Source: Vibrio navarrensis (GTDB lineage: Bacteria > Pseudomonadota > Gammaproteobacteria > Enterobacterales > Vibrionaceae). From it: a stretch of 64,000 nt of DNA. Below the pieces are notes generated by a model. The model had not been told where the DNA came from and ran no database searches. It worked only from the letters and a program-made list of their open reading frames with translations. The stretch covers positions 1,364,001 through 1,428,000 of the forward strand of contig NZ_CP065217.1 of assembly GCF_015767675.1 (NCBI RefSeq), in the 5' to 3' direction. This document shows, piece after piece, positions 44,504-53,874 of the stretch; position 1 is the stretch's first letter, and the number at the start of each line of letters is the position of its first letter. Position numbers and translations under genes: made by a program.

Positions 44504-44863
44504 TTAGTCGTCGTTACTTTCATCTTCAAGCACTTCGATCACTTCGGAGCTGGAAAGTTCGTGTCCCATGAGAAAAATCGCCAACATCGCATCGGCTTTG
44601 GTTTTGGTGTCGCTGGCTTCCGCTAAAATCTGTTCAAAACGATGGCGGATCATACTGATTTCATGCTCAACAAAGCCGCGTCCTTCCTCTTCACCTTGCA
44701 GATCATCGGGCGCGTTATCAAATTCAAGAAACAGCAAATCGCCGTCTAAGCGAGTATTCACCAGCCTTTCGGGTAGCCACTCCTCACCCATCACAAGGTC
44801 AGGATCGTAATCATCAGGTAATGAGACGAGGATATTTTTCAGTTCGGAAGCTTTCACATTCAA
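44504..44863 (-). CDS. Acidic hypothetical protein upstream of the PhoD-like gene
   Basis: 119 residues, strongly acidic, two-domain look: an N-terminal half (LKNILVSLPDDYDPDLVMGEEWLPERLV) and a helical C-terminal half with a DMLAIFLMGHELSS-like stretch, ending ESNDD. No signal peptide or membrane helix. Not recognised. It precedes the phosphatase gene by 21 bases on the same strand and is probably co-transcribed, so a role as its partner is possible. Confidence 0.75.
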   Translation of the reverse strand: MNVKASELKNILVSLPDDYDPDLVMGEEWLPERLVNTRLDGDLLFLEFDNAPDDLQGEEEGRGFVEHEISMIRHRFEQILAEASDTKTKADAMLAIFLMGHELSSSEVIEVLEDESNDD

Positions 44864-44983
44864 TTCAAATCAAAGGCAATATCTATTATTGTAACGGCTA
44901 AATATCGATGAGCCTAAACCGTTTTCATGGTTTTGTTAATTATTTACGCTTGACGCACTGTCATTGATGGAATGTTTATATAA

Positions 44984-46288
44984 ATGAAGCAAAAGTTATT
45001 CATTTTTGGTCTTGGTGCAGTTTTTTTTCTGCCTAGTCAGACGGTTAAAGCTCAGCAACCGGATTGGGGGATCGCGGCGATGTATCGAGTCGCCTCGATT
45101 CCATTTGATACTAGCGGCGGCGATCAATCTGTGAGTACGTTTGTCCCGATGATGTTTTACAACGATGACAACCTGTTTATTCGTGGTACCGAAGGGGGTT
45201 TTTACCTGTTCGAATCGGACAATGAGAAATGGCAACTTAATGCGTTGACTCGGTTGCGTTTTATCGATATTCCCAAAGTGGCACAAAACTCGATTGAAGG
45301 CGACAAAGCCGACTTTGGCATGCAATTGGCGTATCATTGGGACGAAAACTGGCGTTTGGAAGCGGAAATTATGGGCGACAACGAGTACCGTTTTCACTCC
45401 AATTATCGTCTTGCGGCCAAATATGGCTGGGGCGATTGGGAAGTGGAGCCGTCGTTCACGCTCAGGTACAAAGAAGCCGATTTTAACAGTACCTACTTTG
45501 CGTTCTCCGATATCACGCAGGAGCGAATTGGTGCAGGAATTGACGCGAACTTGGGTTTGAAAGCGCGCTATCACGTGGCGTCGAATCTCTATCTGCTCGG
45601 GCAAGCCAGTGTGACTCGTTTAGACAGTAATGCCTACCGTAGCTACGCCGTGGAAGATCGCTATCAGGGCGAGTTTTTTGTCGGGTTTGGATTTTTCAAC
45701 GATAAGAACAAAGAACGCAAGTCATCTTTGAGCAACAAGGCTTACTTACGTGTGGCACACGGCTGGGCAACGCCGTCCAATATTGGCGAAATCTTTAAAT
45801 TTGAACAAGAAAAAGACCCGAACAACAACCAAATGAGCTCATTTTTTTATGGTCATCCTTTAACCGATGAGCTGTTTGGTCTGCCTTTGGATATCTACCT
45901 GCACTCGGGAATCGCCCATCATTGGGCATCGCAAGTGCAGAGCTCGAGTACAGAAACGGTTGTGTCCATTAAAGCCTATTACACCTTCAATTGGCCGACC
46001 CCGTGGCGTTTTGGTTTTGCTGAAGGGATGTCGTACATCGACAATATTACCTATATCGAACAGACCGAAATGGATGAAAAAGGCTACACGCCAAGCCATT
46101 TGCTCAACTATCTCGACTTTTCGTTTGACGTGAATGCCGGGGAGTTGTTTGGTCAATCAGAATGGAAGAATGTCTGGTTTGGCTACTCGCTTCACCATCG
46201 CTCGGCGATATTTGAAAATGCCTCGCAATTTGGCCGGATTAAAGGCGGCAGCAACTACAACACCGTGTATGTGCAGTTTGATTTTTAA
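44984..46288 (+). CDS. Outer-membrane beta-barrel, MipA/OmpV-like with acyl-hydrolase-like end
   Basis: 434 residues. A signal peptide (about 1-23) is followed by amphipathic beta strands throughout, ending in QFDF, the C-terminal Phe needed for barrel insertion. The first half (WGIAAMYRVASIPFDTSGG...FIRGTEGGFYLF) follows MipA/OmpV. The last 45 residues (HHRSAIFENASQFGRIKGGSNYN) carry an H-x-S pair and GGSNY like outer-membrane lipid A acyl hydrolases. Either a longer MipA-type barrel or a fused two-part barrel. Transcribed alone, with TTGACG as a likely -35. Confidence 0.75.
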   Translation: MKQKLFIFGLGAVFFLPSQTVKAQQPDWGIAAMYRVASIPFDTSGGDQSVSTFVPMMFYNDDNLFIRGTEGGFYLFESDNEKWQLNALTRLRFIDIPKVAQNSIEGDKADFGMQLAYHWDENWRLEAEIMGDNEYRFHSNYRLAAKYGWGDWEVEPSFTLRYKEADFNSTYFAFSDITQERIGAGIDANLGLKARYHVASNLYLLGQASVTRLDSNAYRSYAVEDRYQGEFFVGFGFFNDKNKERKSSLSNKAYLRVAHGWATPSNIGEIFKFEQEKDPNNNQMSSFFYGHPLTDELFGLPLDIYLHSGIAHHWASQVQSSSTETVVSIKAYYTFNWPTPWRFGFAEGMSYIDNITYIEQTEMDEKGYTPSHLLNYLDFSFDVNAGELFGQSEWKNVWFGYSLHHRSAIFENASQFGRIKGGSNYNTVYVQFDF

Positions 46289-46305
46289 ACGACTCGTTTT
46301 GAGAA

Positions 46306-46340
46306 AACACCCAAGGGCGTTTGCCCTTGAGTGTTAATTT
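46306..46340. terminator. Bidirectional terminator
   Basis: Arms around AACACCCAAGGGC / GCCCTTGAGTGTT (one mismatch) with a 4-base loop. T-rich sequence follows on the plus side and A4 precedes it. Shared by the barrel gene and the convergent DUF1566 gene. Confidence 0.85.
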
Positions 46341-46348
46341 TTAAGAAA

Positions 46349-47266
46349 CTAAATAGAGCGGCTTGGAATTGGCCTCACTAAACGCACGTAGAATTCAAGC
46401 CAGCTTCCTTGGCTTTGTATTGTGGATTGCTCGTATGTATAAAAAACTTCAAAGTGGTTATCTGTGCCAGTCCCTAAATTCGGTACATTTTTAAAAGAGA
46501 CACTGTATCCTGCCTGCGTTGCGAAACTTTGGTTCAGGACTTCATAGTAAGATTCATAGTGAGCACGAAGTTTTTCTAGCCCTATGCTTTCATCGCCAAA
46601 ATCATACGCGTTACTGAACTTGTTTCTACTTGCCCTTACGGCTACCCATTCCGGCGAGTTTTCTTCCAGCCAAGGTACGAGTACGTTATGGACGAGATTC
46701 GATGTTTCTCTAGACCATTGGCCGTTAGATAGTTTGCGGCTATTCTCCAGCCACTCTTCTACTTTTTTATCCAAAACAGCATCGCTCCTGCGTTTGTGGT
46801 CAAGTGCCAGTAGATTTGCTTGATGCTGCTGATAGAAGATATCGAACTTCTCTTTGTACGGCGCTACGGTTTGATATAGCTGTTCTAGCGATTCGATCGG
46901 CTGGGTCAATTTAAAAAACTCAGTGTATGTCCCGTAACGGCAACCTTGATCAGTGATAGTGAGAAGTTCTTGGGTATAAGGTAGTCGCCAAGAAGTCTCA
47001 GGCTGTTTGTCTCCGTTAAACACGGTGATGATCTTATCAAGTTCTTCTCTTTTCCTCTGTGTTGCAGCGCCTAGGCACTGCTCACCTTGTTGTCCTAGTG
47101 GGCACATCATCCATTGAAGTTGAGTTCTGTTGTCGTTGACAACCCACAAACTTGTTCCTTGGTATTCGATGGTTTCCTTGCTAAAACGTCCTTCTTCTGG
47201 AAGACATTGTGCCAAAGTGGGGGCCGCAATAAGCATGATTGCCGGCATTAAAAAAGTGCTTTTCAT
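46349..47266 (-). CDS. Exported DUF1566-like protein
   Basis: 305 residues. A signal peptide (about 1-19, TLA-QCL) precedes a cysteine-containing exported protein. The WVVNDNRTQLQWMMCPLGQQGEQC...SWRLPYTQELLTITDQGCRYGTY segment is a DUF1566 (Lcl C-terminal-like, FGE-type) pattern. Such domains occur in adhesins and surface proteins. The middle (about 130-230) is helical. It follows the large lipoprotein gene by 15 bases, so the two are one operon. Both diverge from the Tad pilus genes. Confidence 0.75.
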   Translation of the reverse strand: MKSTFLMPAIMLIAAPTLAQCLPEEGRFSKETIEYQGTSLWVVNDNRTQLQWMMCPLGQQGEQCLGAATQRKREELDKIITVFNGDKQPETSWRLPYTQELLTITDQGCRYGTYTEFFKLTQPIESLEQLYQTVAPYKEKFDIFYQQHQANLLALDHKRRSDAVLDKKVEEWLENSRKLSNGQWSRETSNLVHNVLVPWLEENSPEWVAVRASRNKFSNAYDFGDESIGLEKLRAHYESYYEVLNQSFATQAGYSVSFKNVPNLGTGTDNHFEVFYTYEQSTIQSQGSWLEFYVRLVRPIPSRSI

Positions 47267-47281
47267 GTGTTTTCCTTATTA

Positions 47282-50185
47282 CTATTGCGCTTTCAAACCA
47301 TCACTGACCAAAATCACTTGATGAGGTATCTGTTTCTGTTCCACTTGAGTTCGAATATCCCAACTACTCGTACTGAGTAAGTTTGCATGACTTTCTAGTG
47401 TTGGATTGGCCTCGTTCATCCATAACTTGCTGCTATCGACTGAGGGGAAGAAATTGTCATCAAAGTTCATCTGCGGTTTGCCTGCTAACGTCAAAATATT
47501 GAGCGTTTCTTGATAGGTTGGCAGCCTCCAATCGGTGATACCGCAGAGTTTGGATTCGTTGGCACGCTGAACAAGCTGATTCACGGTGCAGTAGCGTGCT
47601 TTGTCTTGGCTGTAAACGTCACCGTTGATCGCGACGCAGAAGCCGTTGTATTGGTCGTCACTCACCGCCAAGTTATCACTATGCAAGTACCGGTTATCAA
47701 TGCTATACCAGTGGCGAATGCGATCCCCTTCTACCATCTCACTGTTTGGTACTGCCCAAGTACGGCCAGTTTTGCTTTCAACTGTGCAGCTATGCGGTGT
47801 CGCAATATAAGGGAGATCTTGTCGAGCCAAGCGTTCGCCTTGCGCATCCACTTTTAAGAAAGAGAGCGCTTGGTAACCATCGGCGTTGGAGTTTCGCGCG
47901 TAGCCACTCATTGTGTCACAAGCGAAATCAGAATCGAAAAGATGCGCGTTAGTCAGCCCTGCATCGCCTAAACGAACGTTGAACTGAGCGCTCGGTGTCC
48001 CTTTGTGAGCAATTTGGAAGTAGTAACGAGTGAACTTAGTGAGCCCAGTTAACGTTACCATGTGGTCTGCCGCTGCGGTTTGATGCATGGCATCGCTCAA
48101 CTTAGCAAAGGGTTTGCTATCCCAGTAAAGCGTGTAACCGCTGGTGCCTTGTGGTTGCCATTCCAAGGTTAACCAGTCGTCACCGCGTCCGCGAACGGCG
48201 ATACCACGAATTTGATCTTCTGCGAACTCGGTACTGCAAACTGACTCCAATCCATTAATCGGCTCGGCGGGCAACCAACTGCTGCCGGTTTGAATTGCCG
48301 AATTCAGTTCGCTGGCGATGTTGTTGTCCGCTGGGAACTGACTCAAACCGCTAAACGCTTGAGCACTCCAGGTCAACAGTGTGTTGATGGTGGTGTCGGT
48401 GTCTTCCATATGATGAGCAACATCTGAAACGTTTTTCAGCAGTTGGATGACTTGAAACGGTTCAGGCAAGATGTTGCTTTTGCTATACATGCGATATTGG
48501 GCGTTGTAATCCAAATCGAGCAACTGAGCAGCGGTGCGGAAAAAGTCTGAGGCATTGTCGATGGCCGGTAGTGCCTGATTCTCTGCTGATGCCATTTGCA
48601 TCGCCACAATGCTACTCATCAACTGCACCATTTCCGGCGTGTGTTTAGCAAAAAGTGCATCAATAGCCGTCTGTTTTACCGGTTTGGCATATTGACCACC
48701 GCCATGGTGCATCAAGCCACTGCGCTCAGCCAATAGAGCGTGGGCGTTGTTTTCAAATGACACTTTTAGACGCGAGAACTCCTCGGCAGTCACGATACCA
48801 TCTTGATTCTTATCGATATCCGCTTGCGCCAGTTCACAGAACGCGCCTAAGTAGGAGCGCATTTCAACCCCGCTGTCAGGATCGTAGGCAATCACCGTCA
48901 ACAGATCTTGCATGTTGTCGGTAGGGTGCTCGCTTGGTTTGGTTAGGTCTTCATTCTTGTCGTAATAAACGTACACCTCATTGCCAGTCGGTTGACAGGT
49001 TTCAAAGCCGTTGGTGGTGTCGCGCAGTGTGAGGCGCAGCTCAAACTGGTGGTTCACGGCTTCAATGGCTGTCGACGATTTTTCTTCACCCACTGGTGTA
49101 ATTGGTACCAACAATGGGCGTTTTGGTTTGAGTGGGTTGTCGTAATGGCTGTTTGCTAAAGGATCGTTCGGGTAAGAACCAATTTGCAGCGAAATTTGCG
49201 GGCTCTTCATTCCTGACACCGTTTCGCCTCTCAGCACCAAAGTTCTGCTGGGGTAAGAGTTATCCAATACTTCACGCAGCACATTACTCTGCTTAACAGC
49301 ATGCATTTCAACCCATTTGTCTTCAATGCGTTTTTGCCAACCATCAGGTAGTGTCACTTGATGAGTTTGCGCCATTGCTTGGTATGTCTCGCTCACGCTA
49401 TCCAACCAAGACTTTCCCTCCGTGGCTACTGGAGATGTCATGTTTTCATTCTCAAGCAGAGTATCAATCATAGAAGTGGTAGAGAGATTGAGCGAGGTGA
49501 GTTCGATTTGTTCGTCGCTATCAAAAGGATCGGCGATCGCATGCAATAACGCGGCAATCGCCATAACTTTTTCACGACCATGTTGCTCCATGATCTCTTG
49601 CGCACTTTGTCTGCCACTTGGATCGAGCGCAGAAAATAGCGAGTTAGTTTGAGACAGGGTTAATGGCAACCACTCATCATGTGTAATGAAAGTATCGCTG
49701 TTTTTATCTTCGGCGAGTAGTGGTGGCTTGGTGCCAATCGCATTGCGATAAAGTAACACTTCGCGAGTTTCTAATGACGGTTGTTCTGCCGTTTGCGAAC
49801 GCTCGAAAGCACGCGTGTTAGCCTCTTGTTCACGTGGGTAGATAACGTTTACCGCCTCCACGGTCATAGGGATATTCTCGCTAAGCGTGGCAGGGTCGAC
49901 TTGTAAAAGGTAGCGAGGTTGGAGCTCTCCAGAGTGTATTTTCACCGCCGAACGGGCCACGATCTCTTCGCCAACCAGCAATCTCACTTCCGTCTTAACG
50001 GTTTGATCGGCCGTGATCTTTACTGGCTTAAACTCGGTAACAAAGCCCGTTAACGTTACTTTAGTCGGGGTTGATGGGGTGGCTGGACTGGTGGCTGAGC
50101 CGCCACCGTTGCCACCACCGCATGCGGACAATAAGCCTGCAATCGCTGAGGCTACCAAACTCTTGGCAAATAAGCGCATTTTCAC
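47282..50185 (-). CDS. Large surface lipoprotein with EF-hand loops, FN3-like and DUF1566 domains
   Basis: 967 residues. Lipobox LLSACGGG (Cys about 22) is followed by a Gly/Ser/Thr/Pro linker. Two calcium-type loops (DKNSDTFITHDE and DIDKNQDGIVTAEEF) lie in the middle, an FN3-like domain at about 690-770 (WLTLEWQPQGTSGYTLYWDS), and a DUF1566-like end (ITDWRLPTYQETLNIL). Probably outer-membrane anchored and calcium dependent, with an adhesin-like build. Asp is absent at position +2 after Cys, which favours outer-membrane sorting. Divergent from flp, whose Fur-like site lies in the shared 245-base gap. Confidence 0.8.
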   Translation of the reverse strand: MKMRLFAKSLVASAIAGLLSACGGGNGGGSATSPATPSTPTKVTLTGFVTEFKPVKITADQTVKTEVRLLVGEEIVARSAVKIHSGELQPRYLLQVDPATLSENIPMTVEAVNVIYPREQEANTRAFERSQTAEQPSLETREVLLYRNAIGTKPPLLAEDKNSDTFITHDEWLPLTLSQTNSLFSALDPSGRQSAQEIMEQHGREKVMAIAALLHAIADPFDSDEQIELTSLNLSTTSMIDTLLENENMTSPVATEGKSWLDSVSETYQAMAQTHQVTLPDGWQKRIEDKWVEMHAVKQSNVLREVLDNSYPSRTLVLRGETVSGMKSPQISLQIGSYPNDPLANSHYDNPLKPKRPLLVPITPVGEEKSSTAIEAVNHQFELRLTLRDTTNGFETCQPTGNEVYVYYDKNEDLTKPSEHPTDNMQDLLTVIAYDPDSGVEMRSYLGAFCELAQADIDKNQDGIVTAEEFSRLKVSFENNAHALLAERSGLMHHGGGQYAKPVKQTAIDALFAKHTPEMVQLMSSIVAMQMASAENQALPAIDNASDFFRTAAQLLDLDYNAQYRMYSKSNILPEPFQVIQLLKNVSDVAHHMEDTDTTINTLLTWSAQAFSGLSQFPADNNIASELNSAIQTGSSWLPAEPINGLESVCSTEFAEDQIRGIAVRGRGDDWLTLEWQPQGTSGYTLYWDSKPFAKLSDAMHQTAAADHMVTLTGLTKFTRYYFQIAHKGTPSAQFNVRLGDAGLTNAHLFDSDFACDTMSGYARNSNADGYQALSFLKVDAQGERLARQDLPYIATPHSCTVESKTGRTWAVPNSEMVEGDRIRHWYSIDNRYLHSDNLAVSDDQYNGFCVAINGDVYSQDKARYCTVNQLVQRANESKLCGITDWRLPTYQETLNILTLAGKPQMNFDDNFFPSVDSSKLWMNEANPTLESHANLLSTSSWDIRTQVEQKQIPHQVILVSDGLKAQ

Positions 50186-50362
50186 TCCTTATTGAAAAAT
50201 TTGCTTCATAGATGATACAGAGACCAATCTCGCAACTAATCGCACTTTTGTTCTCCTATTTAGATCGATGATCTGTATTTTCTGCTATTTGAAACAATAA
50301 AAACTAATTAGTCTCCAGCATGTAAAATATTCATCGCTTTATTTGTTGCGCATAATAATAGA

Positions 50363-50396
50363 AATGTTATCATTTGCAAATGATATTGATTATCAT
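50363..50396. promoter_or_regulatory. Fur-like operator between the lipoprotein and flp genes
   Basis: TGATATTGATTATCA (50381-50395) matches the 7-1-7 Fur motif TGATAAT-N-ATTATCA at 13 of 14 fixed bases. It overlaps a perfect 16-base palindrome ATCATTTGCAAATGAT (50369-50384), giving an extended Fur-type array. It ends 35 bases before the flp ATG. Confidence 0.65.
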
Positions 50397-50430
50397 ATTC
50401 ACTTAAATATTGTTTCGATAAGGAGTAATG

Positions 50431-50607
50431 ATGCTGAAACAATTCATTAACGATGAAAGCGGCGCGACAGCGATCGAGTATGGAATCCTAGCGGCAGGCT
50501 TAGCGGCGGGCGTATTGGCAATTTTTGGTTCTGATGGGGTGTTTATCTCTGCCCTGAAAGAGAAGTTTCTCAGCATCGTCAACAGCCTGAACCCAGCAGG
50601 CGAGTAA
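50431..50607 (+). CDS. flp: Flp pilin
   Basis: 58 residues, too short for routine calls. N-terminal MLKQFINDESG, then the processing motif G|ATAIEYGILAAGLAAG with the conserved Glu-Tyr at +5/+6, one hydrophobic helix and a short C-terminal end. It is cut by TadV and polymerised into Flp fibres that give tight adherence. ATG 50431 follows AAGGAG by five bases; an ATG at 50428 is too close. First gene of the Tad locus, two bases before tadV. Confidence 0.93.
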   Translation: MLKQFINDESGATAIEYGILAAGLAAGVLAIFGSDGVFISALKEKFLSIVNSLNPAGE

Positions 50608-50609
50608 AC

Positions 50610-51041
50610 ATGAAGCCAGAGGTTGTCACACTTGTTACCTTGCTGGCACTGCTGCTAATGGTGGTGCTTAGTGATGCGTTGAAGCGGAAAATATACAACG
50701 TCAACATCGCACTCCTGTTTTTGGTGGCGATTGGTCATCGCTTTATGCAGGGCTCACCTTTTTGGCTTGATGCGACCTTGTATGCCCTTATTGTCTGTGT
50801 TGCGGGAATGCTGCTTTGGCAACACGGTTTACTCGGTGCAGGGGACGTAAAGTTGGCAGCAGTCTGCGCTTGGATCGTTTTTCCTAACTGGTTTGAACTT
50901 GTCTTACTCAGTGCGTTTGGGGCAGGAATATTGGCGGTTTGGCAGTTAGTTCGTGCTTATTTTGCCATATCAAACGCGCATCAAGGGACGATTCCACTTG
51001 GTGCTTCTATTTCTGCTTCAACCGCTTACCTTATTTTATAA
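50610..51041 (+). CDS. tadV: Tad prepilin peptidase TadV/CpaA
   Basis: 143 residues, four or five membrane helices. The aspartyl protease pair is D in LSDALKRKIYNVN near the N-terminus and D in LLGAGDVKLAA (GxGD). Cleaves and matures Flp, TadE and TadF at the inner membrane. Two bases after flp. Confidence 0.9.
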   Translation: MKPEVVTLVTLLALLLMVVLSDALKRKIYNVNIALLFLVAIGHRFMQGSPFWLDATLYALIVCVAGMLLWQHGLLGAGDVKLAAVCAWIVFPNWFELVLLSAFGAGILAVWQLVRAYFAISNAHQGTIPLGASISASTAYLIL

Positions 51042-51056
51042 ATTGGATTTTTCATC

Positions 51057-51896
51057 ATGAGTCGTTGGTACATGGCTGTCTTTGCAGCTTTGTCGGTTGC
51101 CTTATTGTTGGCGGGGTTTGTTTGGCTAGACACCTCCCAGACCCACCAAACATCAAAAAACCTGTCGCCCGTTGAGCGAAAAGCGAAAGTGCTGGTCACC
51201 AGCCGAGCGCTGGCGATGGGATCATTTATTGAGCGAGAGAGCTTAGAGTGGGAAGAAGTCTCGCTGCAAGAGCGGGATACCTTGGGTGATGTGTTTCTGC
51301 AGCCCGTGTTTGAACTTGAGCAGATCGCAGGCAGTGTTGCGGTGCAGTTTATTCCTGCCAATACGGTGTTATCACCCGCCATGCTGTTGCGTCCAGAACA
51401 ATCGGATTTTCTTTCTGCACTGGTGAAACCGGGCATGAGAGCGATTTCGATTGAACTTGACCCAATGGCGGCTGGGCTTGGTTTACTGCGTCCGGGAAAC
51501 AAAGTGGATGTGTTGCTGACAAGTCAGTCAGAAATCGATCAGGATGCCAATGGCACACCTATCTACAACAACATGGCGGTCGAAACGGTACTACAAAACA
51601 TTCACCTGTTGGCGATTGGCAACCAGTATTCAACGCACCAAAAGCCAGAAAAAAACAACAAAAGTTATGATCCAACTTCAGTGACCTTTGAAGTGTCGCT
51701 TCAAGACGCAGAAAAGTTAGTGTTAGCCAGCAAGCTTGGGGAGTTATCTCTGGTGTTGCGAGGCAACCACGATCAAACCGAAGTCGCCAACAAACCGCTT
51801 AAGTGGGCAAAAGATATCTCTGGGGCGTATGACCTTGAGCAGCAGCCAACTCAATCGGTCACCGTGATTCGCGGTAACGTGAAGGAAGGTCAGTAA
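51057..51896 (+). CDS. rcpC: RcpC/CpaB pilus assembly protein
   Basis: 279 residues. One N-terminal membrane helix, then an SAF/CpaB domain (about 40-100; VLVTSRALAMGSFIERESLEWEEV) and a RcpC domain (GMRAISIELDPMAAGLGLLRPGNKVDVLLT). Periplasmic partner of the secretin. Its stop overlaps the rcpA start as TAATG. Confidence 0.9.
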   Translation: MSRWYMAVFAALSVALLLAGFVWLDTSQTHQTSKNLSPVERKAKVLVTSRALAMGSFIERESLEWEEVSLQERDTLGDVFLQPVFELEQIAGSVAVQFIPANTVLSPAMLLRPEQSDFLSALVKPGMRAISIELDPMAAGLGLLRPGNKVDVLLTSQSEIDQDANGTPIYNNMAVETVLQNIHLLAIGNQYSTHQKPEKNNKSYDPTSVTFEVSLQDAEKLVLASKLGELSLVLRGNHDQTEVANKPLKWAKDISGAYDLEQQPTQSVTVIRGNVKEGQ

Positions 51897-53287
51897 TGAT
51901 AAACATGGTAAAAAAGTGCTTACTTGTATTGATCGCGTGTTTGGTGATGCCATTGGCACACGCAGCAAAACAGATCGATTTGGAAGTGGGTCAAAGCCAG
52001 CTCATTCCGCTGTCGAAAGAGATGCGCAGCGTCTACATCGTTGATTCGACCATTGCCGATGTTAAAACCCCGTCTGCCCGCAGCGCGTTGGTGTTTGGTG
52101 CGCGAGTGGGGAAAACCGACTTGGTGATTGTTGGCAAAGAAGGGGATGCCATTGCTCACTATCGTCTAAATGTGAAAAACAGTGGTTTGAGTCAATTGGA
52201 GCGTCACCTTGAGCTCTTATACCCGGCGTACCGCATTAGCCTTCAATCGGTGGGCGATTCGATTGCCGTCGCTGGCACGGTAGCAAGTCCAGAAATGGCG
52301 GCGGACATTTTAAGCTTGGTGAACAATTTTGCTTTGGGGCAAGTTGCAGACAAAGACCGTCTGAAAGAAATCACCGCTGAAGTGAGCCGTAAATCAGCCA
52401 ACCAGCCTGAAGGGCCAGGTGGGCAGTCGGTGCTGCCTTTGGTGATCAATCAGTTAAAAATCACTGCCGCGCCTCAAGTGAACATTTCAATCCGTATGGT
52501 GGAAATGGCCAAGAGTACCAGTGAAGAGCTGGGTATCCGCTGGCAATCAGTGAATCCGAATTGGATGCTGGGCGTTTCACCCGGTAACGAATTTGCCGCG
52601 GGGCTGGATTTGACTGACCCCGATAATCTCATTAAAGAATCAGCGTTTATGGGCATTATCGATGCGTTGGCATCAAAAAGCTTAGTGAATGTACTGGCAG
52701 AACCAAATCTTACGGCTAAATCGGGTGAAAAAGCGGAGTTTCTAGTGGGGGGCGAGTTTCCTTTCCCAAGCATCGATGGCGATTCGGTTGGCGTTGAGTT
52801 CAAAAGCTTTGGTGTCGGCCTTTCTGTCACACCAACGGTGCTATCGGAAAACCGCATTTCTCTTACCGTCACACCGGTTGTGAGTGCATTAAGTCGTCAA
52901 AATTCCATCAAAATCAATGGTGTTGATGTGCCTGGTCTGGATAAGCGAACCGCGACGACAACGATCGAGTTGGCCGATGGGCAAAGCTTTGCGTTGGCTG
53001 GATTATTAAGAACATCGGAAGAAAACTCCGTGGATGCGATTCCATTTTTGGGTGAGTTGCCCGGTATCGGCGCACTGTTTCGAAGCAACAAGAGCAAGCA
53101 GATTGAACGTGAACTGGTGATCATCGCCACGGCGAGTCTGGTTCAGCCGACGGGTGATCTCGAATCTATCCCGACACCACTGGATAACTTTCGCTCACCG
53201 ACGCGTTTTGAACGCTTGATCTTTGGTGAGTTAGAGGGAGAGGCAAACACACCAAAGTTGATTGGTGATTACGGCTATCGCTACTAA
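51896..53287 (+). CDS. rcpA: RcpA/CpaC outer-membrane secretin
   Basis: 463 residues. A signal peptide (about 1-23, AHA) precedes pilus-type N domains with a BON-like segment (about 90-150) and a C-terminal secretin domain (about 230-430), with the conserved GDSVGVEFKSFGVGLSVTPTVLSENRISLTVTPVVS and ELADGQSFALAGLL. Forms the ring through which the Flp pilus leaves. Start ATG 51896 has AAGGAAGG upstream and is coupled to rcpC. Confidence 0.93.
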   Translation: MINMVKKCLLVLIACLVMPLAHAAKQIDLEVGQSQLIPLSKEMRSVYIVDSTIADVKTPSARSALVFGARVGKTDLVIVGKEGDAIAHYRLNVKNSGLSQLERHLELLYPAYRISLQSVGDSIAVAGTVASPEMAADILSLVNNFALGQVADKDRLKEITAEVSRKSANQPEGPGGQSVLPLVINQLKITAAPQVNISIRMVEMAKSTSEELGIRWQSVNPNWMLGVSPGNEFAAGLDLTDPDNLIKESAFMGIIDALASKSLVNVLAEPNLTAKSGEKAEFLVGGEFPFPSIDGDSVGVEFKSFGVGLSVTPTVLSENRISLTVTPVVSALSRQNSIKINGVDVPGLDKRTATTTIELADGQSFALAGLLRTSEENSVDAIPFLGELPGIGALFRSNKSKQIERELVIIATASLVQPTGDLESIPTPLDNFRSPTRFERLIFGELEGEANTPKLIGDYGYRY

Positions 53288-53304
53288 CAGGATTTCACAA
53301 CAAC

Positions 53305-53874
53305 ATGATTAACAAACGACCGCATCTATGGATGCTTTCAGCCGCGATGCTGTTCAACGTGGGGTGTACCTCAACGACGAATTTATCCGAACAGCGTGAA
53401 CTGACATTGAGCTCACCCGACGCGGTGTTGCCCGCTTTGCAGCAACTTCTACAGCCTACTCAGAACCGGGTTGAGCAAGGTGAAGTCTCTGTGTTGATCC
53501 GCACTCAGCAGGTCTCGCACAAAAACCTCGCGCAGTGGCAACAACAACTCAGTGATACGCTCTCTTTGCCAGTGGACGTGCGCTGGCAGCAAGTCGATCA
53601 AGCCAACGTGGAGGTGAAGATCGATGTTGCGCTTATCCCAGAAACTTGCCGTTTTGAGCCAAATATGGTGTTGAGTGACGCGCAGTGCCGCCACAAACGT
53701 CGTCTGCAAATGGCCATGGCCAATCAGCAGCATTACCGTCAAGGCGCGCCGCTGCTGATTACCGAAAGCAGCTTGGAAGTGGGGGCCGTTGAGCGTCTAC
53801 GCCAAGGCAGTGTAAGAATCGCCGAAGACCCAGCGAAAATTACCGATGGCTCGGGAGGGGAAAGTGGAAATTAA
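53305..53874 (+). CDS. rcpB: RcpB/CpaD-like Tad lipoprotein
   Basis: 189 residues. The lipobox-like LFNVGC (Cys about 21) gives an outer-membrane lipoprotein. The rest is soluble, with two Cys (PETCRFEPN and DAQCRHKRR) in the CpaD-like pattern. The family is poorly conserved and identification leans on position between rcpA and tadZ. Likely secretin pilotin or gate partner. Its 3' end overlaps tadZ. Confidence 0.75.
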   Translation: MINKRPHLWMLSAAMLFNVGCTSTTNLSEQRELTLSSPDAVLPALQQLLQPTQNRVEQGEVSVLIRTQQVSHKNLAQWQQQLSDTLSLPVDVRWQQVDQANVEVKIDVALIPETCRFEPNMVLSDAQCRHKRRLQMAMANQQHYRQGAPLLITESSLEVGAVERLRQGSVRIAEDPAKITDGSGGESGN

